DNA of 49,323 nt from Acidobacteriota bacterium (lineage in GTDB: Bacteria; Acidobacteriota; Vicinamibacteria; Vicinamibacterales; CAVVIG01): positions 1 to 49,323 of the forward strand of contig JAGWRA010000123.1 of the NCBI GenBank assembly GCA_028876655.1, given 5' to 3'. The notes below the pieces were generated by a model. The model worked only from the letters and a program-made list of their open reading frames with translations, had not been told where the DNA came from and did no database searches. Both the position numbers and the translations under genes were made by a program. Position 1 is the stretch's first letter, and every line of letters begins with the position of its first letter. Shown piece after piece: positions 28,778-37,516 of this stretch.

Positions 28778-28857
28778 CAGCACTGACAACTCAGCACTCA
28801 GCACTGAAAACTCAGAACTGCGAACTGACAACTGCGAACTGACGACTGAGAACTCAC
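28778..28857. repeat. Degenerate low-complexity intergenic repeat (ACTCAGCACT / GAACTGACAACT words)
   Basis: cactgacaactcagcactcagcactgaaaactcagaactgcgaactgacaactgcgaactgacgactgagaactcact. Confidence 0.8.
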
Positions 28858-30593
28858 TTCCTGTCCTCTGAATCGTAGAGCGTCACGATCGGATTCGTCC
28901 ACGCGTGCCGCGGCCGGCCGTCGAGCAGGCCGAGCGTCTTCTGGCCCGGGAACCGGCTCCGGAACTCCTGCTCCTCGAATCCCTCCAGCAGCAGGTAGGG
29001 GTGAAGGCCGCGCGCCTGCAGCGCGGCCAGCGCCTTGTCCAGGTCCTGCGGCTCCAGCCAGTCCCAGCGCAGCGTCCATCGGTGGGCGTACAGGCGGATG
29101 CTGCACGACTCCTGCATGCTGAGGAAGACGGCGTTGGGCGGCGTCAGCCGGGCGAGGTCCTCGCCGACGGTCACGTAGTGCCGCTCCTGTACGTGCAGGC
29201 GGAACACGCCGCGGTCGGCAGCCATGAGCCCCTCGTAGCAGCCGGCGGCCACCACGACGAGCAGCAGGAGGACCGCGCCTGGCACCGGGCCGGCCCGGCG
29301 GAGCAGCTGCTGGATTCCGCCGCTCGCCAGCACGAGCAGCAGCGGCAGCCCCGGGAGCAGGTACCGCAGGTACCACCACGCACCGAAGGGGAGGAAGACG
29401 AGATAGGACCCGAGCAACAGGGCCAGGAACAGGCCGAGACCGGCCCGCACGTTCGACTGCTGCAACGGGCCGTGGGGCCGTGATGCGCGCCACAGGAACG
29501 GCAGGACCGCGGCGGCCACGAGCGGCGTCTCGGTCTCGACGAGCCATCGCGAGTAGCTCGCGAGGTTCGGCAGGATGTGCGACAGCGCGTACAGGTTGCC
29601 GAGCGCGCCGTAACCTGATCGCCACGGCGCCCCGTACGCCTCCAGGTTGAACCAGGCCACCACCACGACACCGGGCAGCGTCCCGGCGGCGAGCCAGAGC
29701 AGCGTGCGCCAGGCGTCGCGGGTGAACCAGGCCTGGCCCGCCTCGCGCGGCCAGGTGAGGAGCGCGAGCGGCAGCACGAGGGGCGCGAGGTTCGGGCGGA
29801 TGGCGATTGCCAGCCCCGCGGCGAGCCCGGCAGCGGCCGGCCGGCGCAGGAGGGCGAAGACGAGCGCGAGCGTCCAGGCCGCGGCGGCGGGCACGTCGCT
29901 CATCGGAGAGACGAGCTGATAGAGGAACGCCGGGCTGAGTGCCAGCAGCAGCGCCGCCACGAGCCCGGTCGTTTCGTCGAACAGCAGGCTGCCGAGCAGG
30001 AATGTCAGGCCGACGGCCAGGCCACCGGCCAGCGGGACGACGGCGTAGGTGCCCTGCGGCCCCGCGACGGCGGTGGCCGCGGCCATCAGCAGCGGCAGCC
30101 CCGGCGGATACTTCGGCGCGGTCGTGTACGGAGCCGGGCCGGTCGTGGCGCCGAGCGGCGTGAAGGTCCAGTCGAGGTTCGACCAGTGCAGGCCCTTCGC
30201 CACCGACTGCTGATCGAAGACGAGGGCGCCGCGCAGCCAGTCGTGCGCCTGCGTCACGTAGCCGCAGGAATCGTCCCCCCCAGCTGCGAAGGTCCCCCAG
30301 TGCCAGGCCGCCGCGACGGTCAGCCCCACCAGGAGCAGCGCCAGCGCCCACCGCCTGCGCAGGAAGGCGCGGCTCATGCGGGCGAGATCCGACGGGACGG
30401 TCCGGAAGAAGAGCGCGAGATAGAGACCCAGTGCCAGCAGGCCAAGCAGCAGCGGCCTTCCGGCGTCGTGCAGGGAGAGCCGGATCGGTCCGACCGTCAG
30501 GGTGCCGCCGCCCGTGTGGGTGATGGCGAGCGCCGTGGCGAGGGCGAGCGCCGCCAGGCCCGGCAGCCCTCGCCGCGCGAGACGGATCCACAT
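28854..30593 (-). CDS. Multi-pass membrane glycosyltransferase-like protein (GT39/ArnT-like)
   Basis: Many TM segments; PKYPPGLPLLMA, FLPFGAWWYLRYLLPGLPLLLVL. Confidence 0.75.
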   Translation of the reverse strand: MWIRLARRGLPGLAALALATALAITHTGGGTLTVGPIRLSLHDAGRPLLLGLLALGLYLALFFRTVPSDLARMSRAFLRRRWALALLLVGLTVAAAWHWGTFAAGGDDSCGYVTQAHDWLRGALVFDQQSVAKGLHWSNLDWTFTPLGATTGPAPYTTAPKYPPGLPLLMAAATAVAGPQGTYAVVPLAGGLAVGLTFLLGSLLFDETTGLVAALLLALSPAFLYQLVSPMSDVPAAAAWTLALVFALLRRPAAAGLAAGLAIAIRPNLAPLVLPLALLTWPREAGQAWFTRDAWRTLLWLAAGTLPGVVVVAWFNLEAYGAPWRSGYGALGNLYALSHILPNLASYSRWLVETETPLVAAAVLPFLWRASRPHGPLQQSNVRAGLGLFLALLLGSYLVFLPFGAWWYLRYLLPGLPLLLVLASGGIQQLLRRAGPVPGAVLLLLVVVAAGCYEGLMAADRGVFRLHVQERHYVTVGEDLARLTPPNAVFLSMQESCSIRLYAHRWTLRWDWLEPQDLDKALAALQARGLHPYLLLEGFEEQEFRSRFPGQKTLGLLDGRPRHAWTNPIVTLYDSEDRK

Positions 30594-30626
30594 GCTGCGA
30601 GTTCCTCCGCTGAGACCGTGGCCGCG

Positions 30627-31472
30627 CTACCGGCCGTCCGGGTCGAGCCGCTCCGCCGGGGCCAGCTCCGGGGGGACGTCCAGCCCGAAGGTGCGGGCGA
30701 ACAGCGCGTGCAGCTGGCGCACCCCTTCACCCAGGCTGGCCGGGCCGGGCTGGAGAATGTAGGTCGACTTTACCTCGAAGATCCGCCCGGCTTTCACGGC
30801 GCTGACGTGCTGCCACCCGGCGCGGCCCGCGATGGCGGACTTCCGGACCTTCTTGCCGCACCACGACGCCACGATGATCTCCGGATCGCGCGCCGCGACC
30901 GTGCCGGCCGCGACGATCCGATCCTTGCCGAGCCGCGCCTGCTTCAGCTCGGGGAAGATCGGATCGCCGCCAGCGACGGCGACGAGTTCTTCGACCCACT
31001 CGATGCCGGTGATGAGCGGCTCGTCCCACTCTTCGAAGAAGACACGCGGCCGGTGCGGGAAGCGCCGCGCCGAGGCGCGCACGGCCTCGAGGCCGTCTTC
31101 GAACGACGCGGCCAGGGCTTCGGCGCGATCCGCGCACCCGATCAGGCCGCCGAGCATCCGGATCATCTGGAGAATCTCCGCGATGCTGCGCTGGTTGAAC
31201 GTGAAGACCGGCAGGCCGCGCCGGATCAGGTCGGCGGCGATGTCGGCCTGGAGATCCGAGAAGGCGAGCACCAGGTCGGGCTTCAGCGCTTCGATCTTCT
31301 CGATCCGCGCGTGGATAAAGGCGGAGACCCGCGGCTTCTGCCGCGCCTCCGGCGGCCGCGCGGTGTAGCCCGACACGCCGACGATCCGGTCGCCCGCGCC
31401 CAGCAGGTACAGCGTCTCGGTCGTCTCCTCGGTGAGGCAGACGATGCGCTGGGGGTAGGTGGCGTCGATCAT
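30627..31472 (-). CDS. Cobalamin-binding/BtuF-like protein without a recognisable signal peptide
   Basis: RIVCLTEETTETLYLLGAGDRIVGVSGYTARPPEARQKPRVSAF...IEALKPDLVLAFSDLQ. Confidence 0.85.
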   Translation of the reverse strand: MIDATYPQRIVCLTEETTETLYLLGAGDRIVGVSGYTARPPEARQKPRVSAFIHARIEKIEALKPDLVLAFSDLQADIAADLIRRGLPVFTFNQRSIAEILQMIRMLGGLIGCADRAEALAASFEDGLEAVRASARRFPHRPRVFFEEWDEPLITGIEWVEELVAVAGGDPIFPELKQARLGKDRIVAAGTVAARDPEIIVASWCGKKVRKSAIAGRAGWQHVSAVKAGRIFEVKSTYILQPGPASLGEGVRQLHALFARTFGLDVPPELAPAERLDPDGR

Positions 31473-32158
31473 GCGTGCGCCTCGGCGCGGCGCGGGAGGA
31501 GGTCGGCGAAGACGAAACCGTCGCGCTCGACCACGTCACCCGGATCGATGGCAATCGGTTCGGAGAACATCGGACCGTCGTAGGCGAACGAATGGAACTC
31601 CCCCCGCTCGCCGCACGGATCCACCGCGTCGCCGATCTCGGCGAGGAGCGCCGCGTCGAACTCGCGCCCGGCGAAGCGGCGGTCGAGGACCCGCGGATCG
31701 ACCGTGGTGAGCCGCGCGCGCAGGCCGCCGGCGATCATCTCACGCGCCAGCGTGGCCGTCGGGCGCAGCCACAGCGGGAAGACCGGCGTCAGGCCGCTGC
31801 CGGCCAGCTTCTGCTCGCGGTACGCCCGGATGTCCTCCAGGAACAGGTCGCCGAACGCCATGTGCGTATAGCCGTCGGCGACCGCGCGGCGGGTCGCCGC
31901 GGCCATCCGGCGCTCGTACTCCTCGTTGGAGCAGGGCCACGGCAAGGGCACTTCGATGAGCGGGAGGCCGGCGGCCCCCGCCTGGGCCTGCAGCAGTTCG
32001 CGCCGGACGGCGTGCATGGCGACGCGTCCGAACGCTTCGTTCGTGGTCGTCAGCAGCGCCCCGATGTTCCACGCGCCGCTCTGCCGCAGGACGTGGAGCA
32101 TCCAGGCGCTGTCCTTGCCGCTGGACCAGGAGACGAGGAGGCGAGGGAGTGTGCTCAT
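31469..32158 (-). CDS. Dph6-like (diphthine-ammonia ligase family) ATP pyrophosphatase
   Basis: LLVSWSSGKDSAWMLHVLR, AFGDLFLEDIRAYREQKL, C-terminal DPCGERGEFHSFAYDGPMF. Confidence 0.88.
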   Translation of the reverse strand: MSTLPRLLVSWSSGKDSAWMLHVLRQSGAWNIGALLTTTNEAFGRVAMHAVRRELLQAQAGAAGLPLIEVPLPWPCSNEEYERRMAAATRRAVADGYTHMAFGDLFLEDIRAYREQKLAGSGLTPVFPLWLRPTATLAREMIAGGLRARLTTVDPRVLDRRFAGREFDAALLAEIGDAVDPCGERGEFHSFAYDGPMFSEPIAIDPGDVVERDGFVFADLLPRRAEAHA

Positions 32159-33087
32159 TTGCCGGCGAACGCTCCAGGATGCAGCGCGCGCGCCATCCGT
32201 TCGATCCCTTCGGCGATGCGCGGGCCCGGGACGACGAGGTCGTCGCCCACCAGCAGGTGCACGGCGTGATCGCGAACGGCCGGCACGGCCCCGAGGACGT
32301 TCCAGACCGCGAGTTCGTGCGCCATGTCCCCGGGCGACATCGGCTGGCCGTAGTGCAGCTCGAGGATGACCTGCGGTGCCCGGGCGATCACCGTCTCGGA
32401 CGAAATCTGCACCGACTGCCGCTTCACGTCGGCGAAGACGTTGTCGCCGCCGGCCGCCGCGAGCATGTCGTTCAGGAAGCCGACGCCGCCGCTCGCGTAG
32501 ATGTCGCGCAGGGCGAAGGCCGCCCGCTGGAAGACGAGCAGCGTGCGCGGCCGCGGCCGGCCCGCCACGGCGGCCTTCACGGCGTCGATCCGGCGCGAGA
32601 TCCGGGCATCCAGCGCCGCGGCGCCGGATGCGCTGCCGACGCGCGCGCCGAGCGACCGGATCGTCGCGAGCACGTCGGCGAGACTCGCGCCGTTGACGAA
32701 CGTGTAGACCGGAATCCCCGCCTGCCCGAGTTGCCGGCGCAGGTCGTCCTGCGTCGCGTAGACGACGACCAGGTCGGGATGCAGCTCGAAGATCCGCTCC
32801 AGGTCCGGGTCGATGAGCGCGCCGACGCGCGGGAGCCGATCCACCTGCGGCGGGAAGCGATCGTAGCTGCTGACGCCGACGAGGCGCGGGCCGGCCCCCA
32901 TGGCGAACAGCATCTCGGTGGCCGCGGGCACCAGCGAGACGATCCGCGCCGGGCGCTGGCTCGTGGATGGCGCGGCCCGCACCGAGGCGCGCGGCCGGGC
33001 GGTTGTCACCCAGGCGAGGCTGAGCAGGGCGGCAGCGAGGGCCAGGCCGGTGAGGCAGTGCCGCGACGAGGGGTGGGCGCGGCTCAC
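32155..33087 (-). CDS. btuF: Cobalamin ABC transporter substrate-binding protein
   Basis: Hydrophobic signal segment; RIVSLVPAATEMLFAMGAGPRLVGVSSYDRFP; GTG start overlapping the btuC stop. Confidence 0.87.
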   Translation of the reverse strand: MSRAHPSSRHCLTGLALAAALLSLAWVTTARPRASVRAAPSTSQRPARIVSLVPAATEMLFAMGAGPRLVGVSSYDRFPPQVDRLPRVGALIDPDLERIFELHPDLVVVYATQDDLRRQLGQAGIPVYTFVNGASLADVLATIRSLGARVGSASGAAALDARISRRIDAVKAAVAGRPRPRTLLVFQRAAFALRDIYASGGVGFLNDMLAAAGGDNVFADVKRQSVQISSETVIARAPQVILELHYGQPMSPGDMAHELAVWNVLGAVPAVRDHAVHLLVGDDLVVPGPRIAEGIERMARALHPGAFAGK

Positions 33088-34112
33088 ACCCGTCCCTCCG
33101 CGCGGCGCAGCAGCAGCCAGAGGAAGAACGGGCCGCCCAGAACCGCCGTGATGATGCCGACCGGCAGCTCGAGCGGCGTGAAGGCGGTCCGCGCGACCAG
33201 ATCGCAGGCGACCAGGAACATCGCGCCGAAGCAGGCCGAGGCCGGCAGCACCAGGCGGTGGTCGGGGCCGACGATCAGGCGGACGAGGTGTGGGACGATG
33301 ATGCCGACAAAGCCGATCGGGCCGGCCAGGGCGACGGCGGCGCCGGTGGCGAGCGACGCGCTGACGAGCGCGAGCCGCTGCGCCCGGACGACGTCGACGC
33401 CACGGGCCGCGGCGGCCTCGGTGCCGAGGCTGAGCAGGTTCAGCGGCCGTGGCAGCAGGGCGAAGGCGACGAGCGCAAGCAAGACCAGCGGCGCGGCCGC
33501 GGCAATCGGCGCATAGCCCGCCACGTCGAGATCGCCCATCAGCCAGCGCACCGTCCGGAACGTCTGCGTGAAGTCGGCGAGGTACTGGACGAACAGGATC
33601 AGCGCGGCGAAGAAGGCGTTCAGCGTGACGCCCGCCAGCAGCAGGACGTTGGTCGAGAGCCCCTGCCGCCGCGCGGTGGACAGCAGGTAGACGATCAGCA
33701 GGCCGCCGGCCGCGCCGGCGAAGCTGGCGAGCGGCACGGCCGTCAGGCCGGCCACGTGCAGCTGCAGGTCGAACGTGATGGCGATGATCGCGCCGAGCGC
33801 GGCGCCGGCCGACACGCCGAGCGTGTCGGGGCTGGCCAGCGGATTGCGCAGCAGCGCCTGAAAGACGACGCCCGAGGTGGCGAGGGCGCAGCCGACCAGG
33901 GCAGCCGCCAGGACGCGCGGGAGGCGCGCGATGAAGAAGATCTGGGCGTCGGCGTTCTGCGCGAACGGGATGGTGCGATCGAAGACGCGCGCCAGGCTCA
34001 GCCGGCTCGGGCCCACGAGCGGCGCGAGCACGATGGTCGCGACGGCCGCCGTGCCGAAGACGAGCAGCGTGATCAGCAGGCGCCGGCGGATGGCGGGGAC
34101 GGGTCCGGTCAC
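33084..34112 (-). CDS. btuC: Cobalamin/iron-type ABC transporter permease (FecCD family)
   Basis: SLARVFDRTIPFAQNADAQIFFIARLPRVLAAALVGCALATSGVVFQALLRNPLASPDTLGVSAGAALGA. Start placed downstream of the REP element. Confidence 0.9.
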   Translation of the reverse strand: MTGPVPAIRRRLLITLLVFGTAAVATIVLAPLVGPSRLSLARVFDRTIPFAQNADAQIFFIARLPRVLAAALVGCALATSGVVFQALLRNPLASPDTLGVSAGAALGAIIAITFDLQLHVAGLTAVPLASFAGAAGGLLIVYLLSTARRQGLSTNVLLLAGVTLNAFFAALILFVQYLADFTQTFRTVRWLMGDLDVAGYAPIAAAAPLVLLALVAFALLPRPLNLLSLGTEAAAARGVDVVRAQRLALVSASLATGAAVALAGPIGFVGIIVPHLVRLIVGPDHRLVLPASACFGAMFLVACDLVARTAFTPLELPVGIITAVLGGPFFLWLLLRRAEGRV

Positions 34113-34133
34113 GACGTCTGCATTTCTCTCTGC

Positions 34134-34178
34134 GCATGGGGCCCCACCCCCATGCGCTGCCGTCGCTGACGCTCCGGA
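34134..34178 (-). repeat. REP-like palindromic repeat, second copy (homologous to 127-171)
   Basis: gcatggggccccacccccatgcgctgccgtcgctgacgctccgga = reverse complement of tccggagcgtcagcgacggcagcgcatgggggtggggccccatgc. Confidence 0.85.
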
Positions 34179-34203
34179 TCCTGCCGCCACCGTTCGGCTG
34201 CTT

Positions 34204-34998
34204 TCATCGCACGTCCGCCCGGGCGATCGGCGTCACGGTGAGGTGCCGGGCCGCCTCGTGGAACCGGACGTCGGCGTCCACGCCGTAGAGCGCGCGGATC
34301 GTGGCCGGCGTCAGGACGTCGGCCGTGCCGCCCGCGGCGAGGACCCGGCCGCGTGAGAGCAGCACGAGCTGGCGGCAGAGGCTGCCGGCAAAGTTCAGGT
34401 CGTGCGTGGAGAGGACGATCGTCAGCCCGTGCTCGCGGTTCAGCGTGGCGAGCAGCGTGGCGATGTCCAGCTGCGCGCCGATGTCGAGCGAGGCCGTCGG
34501 CTCGTCGAGCAGCAGGATGTCGGGCGCCTGCGCCAGCGCGCTCGCGATGGCGACGCGCTGCCGCTCGCCGCCGCTGAGCGTGGCGAACCGGCGCCCGGCG
34601 AAGGCGTCGGTGCGGGTGGCGGCCAGCGCGGCGTGCGCCGCCGCCAGGTCGTCGGCCTTCTCGAGCTCGAACGGCCCGAGATGCGGATAGCGGCCCATCA
34701 GGACGACTTCCAGCACCGTGTAGTCGAACGCGGCGACCGTGTCCTGCGGGACGAAGGCGATGCGGCGCGCCAGCTCGCGCCGCGAGCGGGAGGCGAGCGC
34801 GACGCCGTCGAGCGTTACCGATCCCGCCGACGGCGCCAGCATCCCCGTCAGCACCTTCAGCAGCGTCGTCTTGCCCGAGCCGTTCGGGCCGAGGATGCCG
34901 ATGAGATCGCCGCGGCGGGCGCGCAGGCTCACGTCGCCGAGGACGCGGGCGCCTGCCGGGCCGGCGTACGAGAAGGAGACGTCAGTGGCGGCGAGCAC
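34204..34998 (-). CDS. btuD: Cobalamin ABC transporter ATP-binding protein
   Basis: GILGPNGSGKTTLLKVLTG, LSGGERQRVAIASALAQAPDILLLDEPTASLD. Confidence 0.92.
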   Translation of the reverse strand: MLAATDVSFSYAGPAGARVLGDVSLRARRGDLIGILGPNGSGKTTLLKVLTGMLAPSAGSVTLDGVALASRSRRELARRIAFVPQDTVAAFDYTVLEVVLMGRYPHLGPFELEKADDLAAAHAALAATRTDAFAGRRFATLSGGERQRVAIASALAQAPDILLLDEPTASLDIGAQLDIATLLATLNREHGLTIVLSTHDLNFAGSLCRQLVLLSRGRVLAAGGTADVLTPATIRALYGVDADVRFHEAARHLTVTPIARADVR

Positions 34999-35117
34999 GG
35001 GAGGGCTCCGTGGCCGCAGTGGCGAATTGAAGGGTCATCCGGCCTCCCTCCGGCGTGTCCACGCGCCGGGTCTCCGCGTTCGCCGGGCGAACGGGAGGGA
35101 AGAGTTGAGGACGAACC

Positions 35118-35345
35118 CCTGGCGATCAGGTTTCCTGACTCGCGGATCGTCGCGCAACGTCGCGCGCCTTCCCATGTCCGCGGAGGACACAGTGGCGGGA
35201 TCGCCCGATGTGGAGCGATCCATGACGGGGCTGCGAGCAGCCGCCGCCGGGACGTGCGCTCCCCGCTTACAGTGGCGGGACCGTGTGGGTCTTTCACCCA
35301 CTTCGCGTGGCCGCCGGGGTGCGCGTCGGTTGTCACGCGGAGTAT
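35118..35345 (-). ncRNA. Cobalamin (B12) riboswitch upstream of btuD
   Basis: Minus strand: GGGTGAAAGACCCACACGGTCCCGCCACTGTAAGCGGGGAGC...CCGCCACTGTGTCC...CATGGGAAGGCG...GATCCGCGAGTCAGGAAACCTG. Confidence 0.9.
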
Positions 35346-35575
35346 AGCATGCGGGATCGGCCCGGCCGGCGGGGCAGCCGGGCGCGGCGGGCGGAGCGGG
35401 CGCGGAAGCGGGGTGGACGGGACGGTTTCGCGGACGTCACGGGGCGGGTGGCTGTGCTATACTCGAACACGGTCAAACTCCATCTGGCGATAGCGTGCGC
35501 CGGAAGGCGTGATGGGGTTTGACATTTTCGTGTCTCGACTTTGAGAAAATTTTCACAAGCGACGCAAGCTGCCTC

Positions 35576-36703
35576 ATGCATCTTCCGCTGCTCACTGAGT
35601 TCGAGAAAGCGCACCTGTCGGAGCGCCAGCCGCTGCCCGAGCGGTACCGCGGGCTGAGCGACGAGGAGCTCGACGGCCGCATTGCGGCTGCCCGTGCCGC
35701 CCTCGGCCGCCGCGTCGTCATCCTCGGCCACCACTACCAGCGCGACGAGGTCATCAAGTTCGCCGACTACACCGGCGACTCGTACAAGCTGGCCCGGCAG
35801 ATCGCCGAGCGGCCCGAGGCCGAGACGATCGTCTTCTGCGGCGTCCACTTCATGGCGGAGAGCGCCGACGTCCTGCGCGCCGAGCACCAGCAGGTGATCC
35901 TGCCGGACCTGGCGGCGGGCTGCTCGATGGCCGACATGGTGGCGCCCGATCAGATCGAGCTGTGCTGGACCGAGCTCGCGCAGATGGGCATCAGCGACGT
36001 GCTGCCCATCACCTACATCAACTCGGCGGCGGCCATCAAGGCGTTCTGCGGCGAGCACGGCGGCCTGGTCTGCACCTCGTCGAACGCGAAGGGGGCGATG
36101 CGGTGGGCCTGGGAACGGGCCGGCAAGATCCTGTTCGTCCCCGACCAGCACCTCGGCCGCAACGTGGCGTATCAGCTCGGTGTGCCGCTCGACGAGATGG
36201 TCGTGTGGGACCCGAACGAGATCTGGGGCGGGCTCGAGCCCGACGAGGTGCGGCGCGCCCGCATCATCCTGTGGAAGGGGCACTGCTCGGTCCACACGCG
36301 CTTCACGCCCCGCCAGATCGCGCAGGTGCGCGCCCAGCACCCCGGCGTGCGCGTCATCGTCCATCCCGAAGTGCCGTGGGAGGTCGTCCAGGCGGCCGAC
36401 GCCTGCGGCTCGACCGAATTCATCATCCGCGAGGTGTCGCAGAGTCCGGTCGGCTCGGTGTGGGCCGTCGGCACGGAAGTCCACCTCGTGAACCGGCTCG
36501 CGCGCCAGCTCGAGCCGGATCGGACGGTGCTCTCGCTCGACCAGTTCGGCTGCCTCTGCTCGACGATGTTCCGCGTCTCGCCGAACCACCTGCTGTGGGT
36601 GCTCGAGGGGCTGCTCGACGGGGAGGTCCACAACCGGATCGTCGTCCCCGCGGAGCAGAAGGCCTGGACGCGCGTCGCCCTCGAGCGGATGCTGGCGATT
36701 TAG
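35576..36703 (+). CDS. nadA: Quinolinate synthase A
   Basis: VVILGHHYQRDEVIKFADYTGDSYKLAR, VCTSSNA, CLCSTMFRVSPNHLLWVLE. Confidence 0.95.
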   Translation: MHLPLLTEFEKAHLSERQPLPERYRGLSDEELDGRIAAARAALGRRVVILGHHYQRDEVIKFADYTGDSYKLARQIAERPEAETIVFCGVHFMAESADVLRAEHQQVILPDLAAGCSMADMVAPDQIELCWTELAQMGISDVLPITYINSAAAIKAFCGEHGGLVCTSSNAKGAMRWAWERAGKILFVPDQHLGRNVAYQLGVPLDEMVVWDPNEIWGGLEPDEVRRARIILWKGHCSVHTRFTPRQIAQVRAQHPGVRVIVHPEVPWEVVQAADACGSTEFIIREVSQSPVGSVWAVGTEVHLVNRLARQLEPDRTVLSLDQFGCLCSTMFRVSPNHLLWVLEGLLDGEVHNRIVVPAEQKAWTRVALERMLAI

Positions 36704-36814
36704 GGACGTCGGCACTACCCCCGCAATACCACCGGATGGCCGGCGTGCGCTTGCCGCGAGCCGCCGTCCGGAAGTACGATCGACAGGTTGCAATCAACGA
36801 GAGGAGGGTCGTTC

Positions 36815-37420
<606 letters not shown>

Positions 37421-37437
37421 CGCCGCGCAGGCACTGA

Positions 37438-37477
37438 GGAATGAGGAATGAGGAGTCTGTCACTCATTCCTCATTCC
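37438..37477. terminator. Perfect 15-bp inverted repeat, terminator-like, between convergent sodB and moeA
   Basis: GGAATGAGGAATGAG-gagtctgtca-CTCATTCCTCATTCC. Confidence 0.75.
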
Positions 37478-37516
37478 GACTCAAAACCGTAGCCCGAAGC
37501 CCGTGGCCCGCCAGCG

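Noticed and set aside
35190-35282. Two ACAGTGGCGGGA motifs suggesting tandem cobalamin riboswitches
   Set aside because: Both fit as the two conserved GCCACTG-type elements within a single minus-strand aptamer (CGGTCCCGCCACTGT ... CCGCCACTGTG...GGGAAGG...GTCAGGAAACCTG).
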